Positions 33,313 through 44,289 of a stretch of 64,000 nt of DNA are shown here, piece after piece. The position numbers were made by a program, and so were the translations under genes. The stretch lies in the NCBI GenBank assembly GCA_032690845.1, contig CM064429.1:17578569-17642568 (forward strand), in the 5' to 3' direction. Within the stretch, counting starts at the first letter, position 1; each line of letters begins with the position of its first letter. Origin of the DNA: Eleusine coracana subsp. coracana (taxonomy: Eukaryota; Streptophyta; Magnoliopsida; Poales; Poaceae). The notes beneath the pieces are model-generated. The model had not been told where the DNA came from, did not search any database, and saw only the letters and a list, made by a program, of their open reading frames with translations.

Positions 33313-35287
33313 TGTAAGGATCATGACCATTGAGGCTTGATGAGCTTGATGGAGTCCAAGGGTTGATGGAGATGGATCAAGGCTAAGGACAAGCTATGGA
33401 GCAAGTGTTTGGAACACTTGTCTAGTTGTTAGAGCTTTGAGTCCATAGGAAAAACCGGACTATAAAGGGGGTCTAAGTCATGTCTCTTAGATCACACTAG
33501 TTGGTGATGTGCATGGATGCTCAATGAAATCTTAGGCACTAGGTGACAGTGGAGAAGCCAAGGAGCTGTTGTAAGAAACCGGGAAATGAAGTCGAGAGGA
33601 GATGAGGAGTTTTAGCTTCTGTAGGTAAAGACCGGAGAGAGAGGTCTTGGAGACCGGACGGTCCAGTGATCAGAGGAAAATTCTCTATAGAGAATATGTT
33701 GGACGTGAGGAATTCTGTTGGCAGAGGAACCTTAGAGACCGGACAGTCCGATGTGCAGACCGGACGGTCAGGTCTGTATGGAGATGGTTCGGACAGAAGA
33801 GGAAGCATCGACAATGTCTCTGTTTGGAGAAAGGAGAGAAGAGACCGGACAGTCCGGTGTGAAGACCAGACTGTACGGTCATCAGAGGAGGCGACAGAAC
33901 ATAAAGAAGAAGTCTCTGTTGGGACTTACAACAAAGAAGCGAGGAAACTGCTAGAGTTGAGGTTGTAGAGACCGGACGGTCCGGTATACAGACCGGACGG
34001 TCCGGTCTGTACAAGTAACTCTGGGCAGCGAGGAAGCAAGCGCTGAAAATGTTTCTGGACTGGAGAGTGAAACGGACTGGACGGTCTGATCAGTACAGAA
34101 TTTCAGCAGGGCAGAGCCGTTGGGGCTCAGGTTTGCAGTGACCGGACAGTCCGGTCAGTAGGCCCGGAAAGCTGATTTCTTGGAGCAACGGCTAGTTGGA
34201 GGTTGGATGCTTATATAACTTCATTGCTGGGGTCTTGGAGACTGACTTTGGCCATTAGGATTGCTGGGAGCATCTATTAGGAGCCAAAGGGCCAAGAGAG
34301 GAGCACCAGGAGAGGATATTGGATATCTTGAGAGTGCTAGTGAGAGTAACATAAGCATTGATGCACATCTATGGCTAGGGTGTCCATGATGGTGTGATCT
34401 AGGTTGTTACTCTTAGTCTATGGTGAGACCTGGACCAGTTAGGTGTCGGTGATCAAGCCTATCATGATCGGTTATGAAGGTCGTCACACGTTTGTATACG
34501 GTTTGAGCCCACCGGTGAAGGGGCATCAATAGTGAGAGCGCGTGTCGGCTCGAGGAGTCCGACAAGTTCTCGAGGGAGGCGAGCTTGTGCCTTGGTGGAA
34601 GCGGTGACGCAACCGTGTCTTCACTCCGGGAGTGATTGCGGGCTCGTGTGCGAGAACTCCACATTGGTGGCGGGAGGGACCAGTACTCCGACGGGAGTGG
34701 TCCAACGAGGAGTAGAGTAAAGCGCCATCCTTCCGAGACCTCGGGAAAAAATCATGAGCCATCTCTTACTCTACTCCTTACTATGATGCTTTACTTTCCA
34801 CATTTACATACCATGCTATTCATGCTTGTGTGCTTACCTTGCTCTAGTTGACTACCTTGTAGACTTGCATGAATAGGCTTCTTTACTTGCTAGTAGTGCT
34901 TAGCCTTCATACTTGATTACTAGCATGTGTAGGAGTTGCTTTGGCTTGATTGATCACCCTAGTATGTAATGTGCTACTCATGCTTGTGTGCTTTCCATGT
35001 GCTTGTTGATCTACTAGCTTTGCATGAGTAGGACTCCTTGCTAGCTAGTTGTGTGCTTCCACGTATCTTTGGTTACTAGCTTGCATAGGAGTTGTTTTGC
35101 CTTTGTGTGATCCACTAGTATACTTAGGTTGTTGGTTCCTTCTATAAATTCATTATCTTGCTAGTGTGATCACCACTAGGATTGTGTAGGAATTGTTTTG
35201 AATGGTCGGTTAAAGAAATTGGCGAATTTGGTACATAGTGCGAGTTCCCGATTCACCCCCCCCCCTCTTGGTCACTCGGTCCTTTCA
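33313..35287 (+). repeat. 3' LTR of Copia-2
   Basis: Runs from TGTAAGGATCATGACC to CGGTCCTTTCA. It lacks 154 bp near its start relative to the 5' LTR. The palindrome array is at 33640-34170. The C-run before the end (near 35256) matches the 5' copy. Confidence 0.9.
33640..34170. repeat. palindromic GACCGGACNGTCCGGTC array, 3' LTR of Copia-2
   Basis: Copies near 33651, 33737, 33757, 33842, 33863, 33970, 33991, 34074 and 34140, several of them perfect (ACCGGACGGTCCGGT twice at 33970-34010). Spacing is irregular, from about 20 to 100 bp. Confidence 0.8.
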
Positions 35288-35292
35288 ATCGC
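35288..35292. repeat. right target-site duplication of Copia-2 (ATCGC)
   Basis: ATCGC directly after the LTR end CCTTTCA; identical to 24921-24925. Confidence 0.9.
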
Positions 35293-37190
35293 AATGCTGT
35301 GGCAGCTAGTGCAATTGTCTCCGCACTTAGCTCCACCAAGTATGATAAGGTTGCCGGAATTAAGAATACCAATCAACTATGGAGAAAACTTGAGGCTATT
35401 TATGAGGGTATTGATTTCGTCAAGGATGCAAGACTTGAAAAATTATAAAATAAATTCAACTTATTCATCATGGGTCCAGGAGAAGGCCCAAAAGAGGTTC
35501 ATGATAAGCTCATGAGGATTGTAAATCAAAGAAGAGCACTAGGAGCCAAAATGACTGACTTGGATATCAACAGAAGATTGCTACAAGCAATGAGACCATG
35601 GGATAGCAACATTTGCTCAAACATTAGAGAGAAGGACAACTTCAAAATTTTCTTCACCGACGAAGTGCTTGGGAAGCTTCTATCTCAAAAGCAACAAAAT
35701 GATCAAGCCAACAAGATAAATGCCTTGATCAAGCAAATTGAGGGAGCAAGTGGTGACAAAAATGATGTAGCACTCAATGCAAGAAGGTGGTTGATCCTAG
35801 TGATGATGAAATGGCCTTGCTAGTAAGAAGATTTAAGTCATTTCTTAAGAAGGATGGATAAAAGAAGAAGAGCTATGATAAGGGCAAAGCAAGAAGGTCA
35901 AAAAGGACTTGCTATGAGTGTGGTGATGAAGGACATTTCATTGCGGAGTGTCCAATGAAGAAGAACAAGGATGAAAGAAGGAAAGACAAACACCACAAGA
36001 AAGACAAGAAGTACAAGAAGCATAGAAGAAGTGAAGCTCACATTGTTCAAGAATGGAATTCCGATGACTCATCCTCTTCATCATCCTCCTCTTTCGAATC
36101 TGACTTGGATGAGGGAGGCATTGCTACAATTTCCATTGGCGTTACTCCCACCAATGTTTCTGTATTTGGGAGCTTGAGTGATGATGATGATGACAACACT
36201 CACAAGTGCTTCATGGCAAGAGGATCCAAGGTATCTAAATCTAAACAGAAGCGTTCCTCCTATGCTAGTAGTAGTGATGATGATGATCATAATGTTAATA
36301 CTTCACTTCCTAAAATGCTTCAATTTATGGAATTGCTTGAAAAACAAAAGGAAGAAAATGATAGGCAAGAGGAGCTCCTTGAAAAGAAAGAAGACTTACT
36401 CATTCTTGAAAAGAAGAGAAACCTTGAACTAGAGAAGCTCCTAGAAGATGAGAGAAAGAAAAATAATGATTTAACTATGTCTCTCACTAAAATTGAAAAC
36501 TATTGTGAAAGTCTCAAGAACTCAAAAGATGCTCTTCTAGAGAAGTATGAGAACTTGGAAGAGACTCATAAGTCTCTTGAAGAACAATATGAAATACTTT
36601 CAACCTTCACATCTTCCACCAACAACTCTAGTGCTTCCACTAGCAAAGGATGTGATAGATGTTATGATATTGATGTTGATGCTTGTGCTACAAATGTGAA
36701 ATTAATTGATGATTTGAACAAGCAAGTAAAGGCTCTTGAAGGTAAAATACAACATGAGAAAAATGTTGTTGATGATGAAAAGGCAAAGTATGCAAGAGGT
36801 GCATACTCTAACTCAGGAATGCCTAATGTCACGGATGGCATTGGCTATGTTGAGGGTGCCAAGCACAATGCTAGGGAGAATAAGAATGGGAAGGAATTCC
36901 TTAAGTTCACCAAGAAAGGATCTTATCAAAAGAAGCAAGCCAAGAACAAGAACACTAACCAAACTTCTTTTGTTAATGATTTTCATGCTAATGTGCCTAA
37001 TAACTCTTGTGCACTCTTTCATGACTTTGATGCATCTTATGTGCTCATGAGAGACATGCATGGTCGTGTTTTTGCTAAATACGTTAGGCCACATAACAAG
37101 AGACCAAAGGCTTGCATGTGGGTGCCCAAAGTGCTTGTGACTAATGTGAAAGGACCCAAGCAAATTTGGGTACCTAAAAACAAAGCTTAA
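35293..37190 (+). pseudogene. Copia-1 gag, third segment with CCHC zinc knuckle
   Basis: It continues the gag frame from 24925: AVAASAIVSALS, NTNQLWRKLEAIYEG, one TAA near 35446, then the UBN2-type core (VHDKLMRIVNQRRALG, LLQAMRPWDSNI, KLLSQKQQNDQANK). The zinc knuckle CYECGDEGHFIAEC lies at 35910-35951, with spacing C-x2-C-x4-H-x4-C intact. Positions 35955-37190 are open for 411 codons. They encode a basic patch, a Ser/Asp patch and a long coiled coil (about residues 115-215, rich in Glu and Lys). A large Gag with a C-terminal coiled coil is typical of SIRE-like elements. Frameshifts near 35820 separate the parts. Confidence 0.85.
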
Positions 37191-37199
37191 TTTGTTTTG

Positions 37200-39716
37200 T
37201 AGGACTATGTCTCCGGCGGGTCAAGTTGGGTGATTGATAGTGGATGCACCAATCATATGACCGGAGATAAAAAGATGTTCAAATCATTTGAACCAAGTTA
37301 TGACAAAAATGAGTACATCATGTTTGGTGACAATGGGATGGGACAAGTACTTGGTTATGCAAAAGTTCCTCTTACTCCTTCGTATTCACTTTCTAAGGTT
37401 ATGCTTGTTGATCACGTTGACTTCAATCTATTGTCCATTTCACAATTTTGTAAAATGGGCTATGATTGCTTGTTCAACGAATGTGGTGTGACCATCTATA
37501 AGAGGAGTGATGGCTCGGTTGCTTTTATGGGTGTGCTTAAAGGAAAGCTTTATGTTGTGAATTTCTCCAACTTTCGTGTTTTTTGGAGCAAATATTTCAT
37601 GTTAAACAACAAACCCAAGACTTCAAAGTTTGCTCCAAAAGTTGATGAAGGTTTCTTGCTTGGTTATGGGTCAAATGTTCATGCTTACCGTGTGTTCAAT
37701 AAAACCATCGGTTGTGTTGAAATCTCACGTGACGTGACATTTGATGAATCTAACAGCTCTCAAGAGTAGCAAGTTGTTAATGATGATATAGATAGTGATG
37801 CTCCTAGAAAAGCAATAAAAAGGATGGCCATTGGTGATGTGAGACCACAAGAAACATCAAGTGTTGAAAATCAACCCTCTCCCCCAAGACAAAACCAACA
37901 TCATAGAAATAAAGAAATTGATCATGCAAGTGATCAAAATCAAGATATTGGGGATCATGAACAAGCATCAAATGATGACTCCCAAAGACATGATAAAGAG
38001 GTTGATGAAGATGGTGGTCAAAGAAGTCCATATCCACCACACCTAAGAGTGCATCAAAATATACAACATGATCACCCTATCGAACAAATTCTTGGAGACA
38101 TTGATATGGGGGTAATCACTAGATCTCGAGTTAGTAATTTTTGTGAACATTACTCTTTTGTCTCTTCTATGGAGCCATTTGGGGTAGAACAAGCACTTGA
38201 GGATTCGGATTGGGTGATGGCCATGCAAGAGGAATTGAACAACTTCACAAGAAATGAAGTGTGGACATTGGAGGAAAGACCAAAGAACAAGAATGTTGTG
38301 GACACCAAGTGGGTGTTCTACAATAAACAAAATGAAGATGGAGTTGTGACAAGAAGCAAGGCGAGGCTCGTGGCAAAAGGATACTCATAAGTAGAAGGAT
38401 TGGATTTTGATGAAACCTTTGCCCCCGTGGCAAGGCTTGAATCAATTAGGATGCTACTTGCCTTTGCCACTCATCATGATTTCATGTTATGCCAAATGGA
38501 TGTTAAGAGTGCTTTCCTCAACGGGCCAATCAAGGAATAAGTGTATGTGGAGCAACCACCGAGCTTTGAAGACCCTAAGTATCCTAATCATGTCTATAAA
38601 CTCCATAAGGTGCTCTATGGGCTTAAGCAAACTCCAAGAGCATTGTATGAATGCCTTAGGGATTTTCTTGTTAAGAAGGGTTTTGTCATTGGCAAGGCCG
38701 ATGCAACTCTATTCACAAAGCATTTTGGCAATGATATATTTGTGTGCCAAATATATGTCGATGACATTATATTTGGTTCTACTTAACAAACCATTTGTGA
38801 TGAGTTTAGCAAGATAATGACCAAGAGGTTCGAGATGTCCATGATGGGAGAATTGACATTCTTTCTAGGCTTTCAAGTGAAGCAACTCAAGGAGGGCACC
38901 TTCATATGTCAAGCCAAGTACACACAAGACTTATTGAGGAAGTTTGACATGGACAAGGCCAAGCCCATAAAAACTCCCATACCAACAAATGGCCACCTCG
39001 ACCTCAACAAAAAGGGCAACCCTGTTGATCAAAAGGTATATCGCTCCATGATAGGATATTTGCTTTATCTTTGTGCATCTAGGCCCGATATCATGCTTAG
39101 TGTGTGTATGTGTGCACGTTTTCAAGCCGCTCCTATAGAGTGTCACATGGTGGCTGTTAAGAGAATATTGAGATATTTGGTTCACACTCCCAACCTAGGA
39201 CTTTGGTACCCCAAGGGTTCAAATTTCAACCTTATAGGCTATTCCGATGCGGATTATGCCGGGGATAAGGTAGATAGAAAGAGCACCTCCGGGACATGCC
39301 AATTCTTGCGTAGGTCCCTAGTGTCATGGTCATCCAAGAAACAAAATTCCGTTGCACTTACCATGGCCGAAGCGGAGTATGTTGCAGCCAGTAGTTGTTG
39401 TGCACAACTACTTTAGATGAGACAAACTCTAAGGGACTACGGTTAGAAATTGAACCATGTTCCTCTCCTATGTGACAATGAGAGTGCCTTTAAACTTGCT
39501 TATAACCCCATTGAGCATTCACGCACAAAGCATATAGATATCCACCACCACTTTTTGAGAGATCATTCTATCAAGGGGGATATTGAAGTTAGTCATGTGT
39601 GAACCGAAGATCAACTAGCCGATATATTCACCAAGCCCCTAGATGAGAAGAGATTTTGCTATCTTAGAAGTGAACTAAATATTTTTTACTCTAGCAATGT
39701 GATGTAGAGAATATGC
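37200..39716 (+). pseudogene. Copia-1 pol: protease, deleted integrase, RT, RNase H
   Basis: Protease SSWVIDSGCTNHMTG at about 37224-37266 keeps its DSG. The pre-integrase block (HVDFNLLSISQFCKMGYDC) runs to about 37575. There it jumps straight to the integrase C-terminus (GFLLGYGSNVHAYRVFN), so the zinc finger and catalytic core are deleted. RT starts near 38190 (DWVMAMQEELNNF), with YVDD at 38754-38765. RNase H carries YSDADYAGD, KKQNSVAL and LADIFTKPLDEKRF. All parts share one phase; the damage is in-frame stops at 37767, 38388, 38538, 38784, 39414, 39444 and 39600. No frameshift is needed to follow it. Confidence 0.85.
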
Positions 39717-40554
39717 ACATCTGATTGGTGATTGCTATATTATTGTGAAAAACATTGCTTTATGCCAAAAACCTATTATTTGTACTATTGAAGTTGGTTT
39801 TTGATCTCTAGATCAAATCATGTCAAAGTATGGTCATTGCTATGATTTGTTGATTGTTGACTGGACATACGATGTCAAGACCTGCTCTTGTCCATCAAAA
39901 ACTATTTTGAAAAACTCCTCTCGCTTCTTAGCTAAACCTGTTCTGTCAGCTGTCGGACAAGTCCGATGCCTCCAGGTTTTGACCCTTTAACCCAGCCCGA
40001 CTTACCCCTTCGGTCAAGGCACCCTCATTCACCTCCCAGCTTTTCTCTCTCCTCAAGAACAACCCCCATTAGCGATCCAAGGCGATCTCCCTCCTCCAAC
40101 ATCCATTGGAGCAAGTTTGGAGGCCAAGAGGTCCTCCTCCATCGGAAAAGTCTGATCCTCCTTCATTTTTGCAAGGTTCAACCCTAATCCCCTCTCTCTC
40201 CATTAGGGTTAGGGTTATTTCTCAAAGGCTTTTCAAAAATCCTATTTCCCTTGCATTTTTGGTCCATAGAGATAGCTCCTAGTTAGTTGTAGTTGTGGTA
40301 GGTGTATTTTGAGTCGATGTTAGTAGTGGATCCATGAGTGAGATGGGTTCTTCAAAAATTCTTTCTGTCATCGGACAAGTCCGATGACCATCGGGAAAGT
40401 CCGATGCGTCGGACTTTCCTCATGATCATCGGAGATGTCCGACGACTTGCAGTGTTTTCGAAAGCCCATTCCATTCATGAGTCCACCCCTCTCTATCTCT
40501 CTCGTAAACATCTCCATGGCTTCTCTTAATTAGTTGCTTGGTCTTTTCTTCAAT
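39717..40554 (+). other. Copia-1 spacer before the extra ORF
   Basis: Non-coding, with a cluster of CGGAC..GTCCG palindromes (39952-39966; 40370-40450, including ATCGGACAAGTCCGATGA) of the same kind as in the Copia-1 LTR. A C-rich leader at 39990-40200 suggests a possible internal promoter or 5' UTR for the ORF that follows. I see no convincing TATA box. Confidence 0.5.
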
Positions 40555-42122
40555 ATGAACAATTCGGGAGCATCACCTTTGAGGGAAAAGAGGACCAAGA
40601 ACAATGAGGATCAAAGTCAAGCTCCTAAGAGGAGGAAGGCCATTACTCGACGTGTTCGCAAAACACTTTGCGGACAACTAAAAGAGAAGAACTAGAGGAA
40701 CCCACGGATCTCATTCGGGTCATGCATCGTCCAACTGAGGTGGAGAACTCCGGACGAGACATGGTGGACTATCTACATGCCTCCATTGAGAAATGCACTG
40801 AAGCTCGCTTGATCAACTACTATTCTCATGACAAGGAGGCGGCTGACTTTCGGTTTTGGGCTCATTTCCATGCCGACTGGTACCGCTCCACCTATCTCCG
40901 TATGAAGAATTCAGTTGTTGTGATGAAATGGCTTGATTGGAAATACATGAAGGATAGGAAGCACCTACTGCTCAATCAAGTGATGGCAGCCTATGAGCAT
41001 CATGGGATCAAGACAGTCCTAACCTTCAACTACTCATGGAACACGGAGATCATTGCACAGTTCTACTCCATCGTGTATTTTGATGATAATGCTAAATCCA
41101 TGACATGGATGAAAAATGGCACCAAGTACTCTTGCACTTTCTCCAGGTTTGCTTCCATGATAGGACTCAAGAATTCTCATAAGCAGGAGAAGAAGGTGCA
41201 CACAAACAACCACATGGATGCTGAGGCTATGAGGTACATGTACACTGATCCAGATAACTGTGATCCGCCTCTATCCAATGGACTTCAGCCCTTCTTCTCA
41301 ATAATTTTTCGGATCATGAGGAGCACTCTAGCACCCCGTGGAGGTAACTCTGACCGTATTCCTGCCTATCAGGGAGAAATCCTTCACTGGGTTCATAGGG
41401 AGGAGCAATTTGACGTGTTTGATTACATCTATCAGGAGATGTGGGACATCTCAGTCTCTCCGAAGCGTGCCTGTGCCTATGCTCCCTACATCATGTGCAT
41501 GATTGAGAAAGTATCCAAGCAGACTTTCCATAAGGATATGAAGCACCAGAGTCTCGAGCCTCAGATTTCTTTGAATTGGACTCCTGGCATCACTTCCGGT
41601 CAGTATTTTGGTGCAGCTCAGCCCTCCTCTCCTCAGCCCCCTAGGCCTGCTACTAGGAGCACTAAATCTTCAAGGGTCCCTCTGCCACCTCGTGGCAAGA
41701 GAAGTGGGATTATGAAGATGTTCAAATCCCTTCTTGGCATGTGTCGGAACATAAATCAGAGGATGGATGTTATTGAGAGGAACCAGAAGATCAATATAGA
41801 TAAGATGAATTGTGAAGTCCCTCCTCCTCCATCGCCTCCAGCGGAAGACTCTTACCTGCCTGCTTATGCTGATCCGACTGCCACCTTCACTCCGGCGGAG
41901 ATGAATTACTTTGGCTACTATCCTCCACCACCTCAGTTTGACACTGGAGCTGCCTCTAGTGGTCAGCACATTCGCTTTGATGAGGAGGAGGAAGAAGAAG
42001 AGGAGGAAGAGGATCTCGCAGCATATGCTCTCCGAGAGCGCAAGGGCAAGGCACCAGTTGTTGATGATGAAGATGAAGACGAGGAAGAAGATGAGGACGA
42101 TGAAGACTATGATGATGAGTAG
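40555..42122 (+). CDS. Copia-1 extra ORF downstream of pol
   Basis: An ATG at 40555 opens a basic N-terminus with nuclear-signal-like clusters (KRRKAITRRVRK). One indel at about 40640-40690 shifts the phase, after which 484 codons are open (from about 40668) to TAG at 42121. The middle has a Trp/Tyr-rich globular region (FRFWAHFHADWYRSTY, WNTEIIAQFYSIVYF, FSRFASMIGL). This layout (Trp/Phe-rich block, 'x-x-FYxxxxF', 'F..a..lGL') resembles plant transposon-associated proteins described as 'putative plant transposon protein'. The C-terminus is Pro-rich, with a short coiled-coil-like helix near residue 365, and ends in a long Glu/Asp tail. No signal peptide or clear membrane segment is seen, so an envelope role is not supported. 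It is far better preserved than gag-pol of the same element. Confidence 0.65.
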
Positions 42123-42257
42123 AAGATCGTCCTCCCTCGTGTCTTTGCTTTTCTCCTTTTTGGTATCTTGATGCCAATGGGGGGAGAAGTGTATCTATCT
42201 ATTTATCTATCGTTTTAGTTTGAGAGTTGTGAGTGTTAATGGACAATTTCATACCAT

Positions 42258-42368
42258 AATTTGTGGCTTGTGAACTTATTTGGGTTTATGTTTTAATTTG
42301 TGGCTTGTGAACTTATTTGGATTTATGTTTTAATTTGTGGCTTGTGAACTTATTTGGGTTTATGTTTT
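42258..42368. repeat. three 37-bp tandem units
   Basis: AATTTGTGGCTTGTGAACTT begins at 42258, 42295 and 42332, almost without change, in the 3' non-coding tail of Copia-1. A second short duplication (TAATAATGCTTT(A/G)TTGGTTATGC) follows at 42373-42432. Confidence 0.85.
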
Positions 42369-42618
42369 TTGTAATAATGCTTTATTGGTTATGCATTTGG
42401 GTTTATGTTGTAATAATGCTTTGTTGGTTATGCTATTTGTTGCAAACTAACATTCATGCATGGTGTTAGGGGAAGCTTTCACACTTTTCTCTAAGATATG
42501 TGCACTTGTTATTATTGCTTATCACCTCACTCATGCACACATTTAGGGGGAGCTCCACATCAAACTAAATCTTATTGAATATCTTTTATGAATTCTAGTT
42601 GTATTATCATCAATCAGC

Positions 42619-42632
42619 AAAAAGGGAGAGAT
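42619..42632 (+). promoter_or_regulatory. polypurine tract of Copia-1
   Basis: AAAAAGGGAGAGAT directly before the 3' LTR. Additional purine blocks occur at about 42178 (GGGGGGAGAAG) and 42544 (GGGGGAG). Confidence 0.8.
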
Positions 42633-43936
42633 TCAAAGTGCATCTAGGCCCCTAATTTTATTTTGGTGATTGGTGTCAATACAATTAAGAATGGACTAAT
42701 TGTTTAATGAGCATGTGTGTAGATACTGGTCCAAAATTCGGTGAAGAAATTGCATAGAGACAAAAAGGAGAAAAGAAGAAGGAAAAGTGCTTCAAAGTTG
42801 ATATTAAATAAATTACTCAAGATCGAAGCTCATAAAGTTTTTTAATTTTATCTTGAGTATAGGAAGGCCATACTATTGAGAGGGACACAAGAGTTCAAAG
42901 CAAAAATGATCCAAGTGCCAAAATTCTCATTTCCCAGCCAAATACACTTTTCCAGGGGTTTTTCATCGGACTTGTCCGATGTGTCGGACAAGTTCATCGG
43001 ACTCCAGTAGCATTGCCACTCTGGGCGGTCATCGGACTTGTCCCATGACCTAAGGAAAGTCCGACGTATCGGACATCTCCATTGGACTCCAGTATCCCTG
43101 CCATCTTGTGTCATCGGACATGTCCGATGACCGATGAACCAGACTTCTCCGAGGCCGAGGGGTCACTCATTCCACTCAAAAACACTCTTAAGCTCACTTG
43201 GCTCTCCCCAACTCTCCTCCCTTGCTTCCACTCTTGATTTGTGAAGGGATTGAGAGAAGATTGAAGAGCTCCATCACCTCCAAGCTTCCATCCTCTTGAG
43301 CATTTGGTTCATCCTCACCGCCGATAACTCTTGTGTTTGTTACTCTTGGGGATTCATCCCCTATACGGTTAGAGGTGCCCGTTGAGCTCCCAACTCATGT
43401 GGTGACGCCTCGGGATGTTTGTATTGATCCCTCCTTTGTGGAGTTGCTAGTGGAATACCGAGTTTGATCTTTGTGATCACTTGGAGAGGTTTAGGGTTGA
43501 AAGAGACCCAGTCCTTTGTGGATCCCTTAACGGAGACGTAGGCTTCTTTGTGGAGCTGAACTTCGGTGAAAAATCCCGTGTCTCTTGTGTGCTTTATTAC
43601 TTATCCTTCATTTACTTGTTCTTGCTCTTAATCTTGCTAGTTAGGTTTTGCTTCGTATTTCTCAAATTAACTTATGTAGGTTGCATGCTAGTTCATTTTC
43701 TTATTTCTACAGCTTTCTCTAGCTTGTAATCAGTTGTTCCTAGCTTGCATTGCACTAGTTTGAAGTTTTAATCGCCCGATCTACTCTTCTATCTCGTGTC
43801 ATCGGACAAGTAGGTGCACTTTACTCACGATCGTCGGACAAGTCCGACACTGCGCATTTAACTTTTATTATTAAGTCATTTTCAGAGATTTGTGCCTATT
43901 CACCACCCCCCCCCCCCCCCCCCCTAGGCACTTTCA
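42633..43936 (+). repeat. 3' LTR of Copia-1 (1304 bp)
   Basis: Starts TCAAAGTGCATCTAGG and ends CCTAGGCACTTTCA. The ends form the inverted pair TGAAAGTGC/GCACTTTCA, with the second base of the start mutated from G to C. It holds palindromes ATCGGACTTGTCCGAT and ATCGGACATGTCCGAT at 42960-43130. An LTR with these ends is common in grass Copia elements. Confidence 0.9.
43906..43924. repeat. poly-C run of 19
   Basis: Nineteen consecutive C near the end of the Copia-1 3' LTR, where the 5' LTR has only six. The run could be a true microsatellite expansion, and its exact length may be affected by sequencing. Confidence 0.85.
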
Positions 43937-44239
43937 CCTGGAAATTCCTACGTTAATGGGAGAAAAAAAGAAAGAAAAATTACCCACTACTGCCATTATA
44001 ATAAAAATTAGACCAAAATACCCCTATAAATGTTTATAAATTACCCACTACTAATATTAAAATAATTAACTAAACAAAACATTTATCCATGACTGCTCAC
44101 GTGTACTCTTCGTTTTTTGATAATAATTATATTTTAGTTAGGTAAATCGACTCTATTTTATCCAGAGATTATCTTTGTTTATTTCTAGAATAATAAGAAA
44201 TAGATAATAGACGTGCAAAGGCGCGGCTAGGTTGACTAG
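43937..44239 (+). mobile_element. short Helitron-like element, 5' end cut by Copia-1
   Basis: The 3' end shows a small hairpin (CGTGC-AAAG-GCGCG at 44212-44225) followed 10 bases later by CTAG (44236-44239) and T. That is the Helitron CTRR terminus inserted before T. The 5' part (GAAATTCCTACGTTAATG, ACTGCCATTATAATAAAAATTAGACC) resembles the left regions of short plant Helitrons and recurs inverted at 47865-48010. The true TC start is not seen; the Copia-1 LTR abuts it. Confidence 0.45.
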
Positions 44240-44289
44240 TTTTATTTGATAATACAAATCAAGCAACCAAAATTATCATAATTACAAGC

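Larger units (their letters stand above)
24926..35287 (+). mobile_element. Copia-2: complete but degenerate Copia element, 10.4 kb
   Basis: Two long LTRs (2125 and 1975 bp), a tRNA-iMet-type PBS, a decayed gag, then protease, integrase, RT and RNase H in Copia order. A 1.3-kb non-coding tail with many GGGGGAG blocks and the polypurine tract follow. Perfect 5-bp ATCGC duplications flank it. It lies in Copia-1 gag in the same orientation. Stops and frameshifts disable it, yet the RT-RNase H part stays open for 603 codons (29781-31592). Confidence 0.9.
11693..43936 (+). mobile_element. Copia-1: SIRE/Maximus-like Copia element, split by two nested elements
   Basis: Order on the plus strand: partial 5' LTR, tRNA-iMet PBS, gag, protease, deleted integrase, RT, RNase H, spacer, extra ORF, polypurine tract, 3' LTR. 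The interior is interrupted by Gypsy-1 (12522-24740) and Copia-2 (24926-35287), both in gag. Domain order protease-integrase-RT-RNase H defines Ty1/copia. An additional ORF after pol and a large gag with CCHC knuckle fit the SIRE/Maximus lineage. Without the insertions it would be about 9.7 kb. The 5' end of the 5' LTR is lost, so its own target-site duplication cannot be checked. It is the oldest of the three nested elements. Confidence 0.85.

Noticed and set aside
40555..42122. A host gene trapped in the transposon
   Set aside because: It lies between RNase H and polypurine tract of Copia-1, the known place for an additional ORF in SIRE-like elements, and is flanked by element-specific palindromes.
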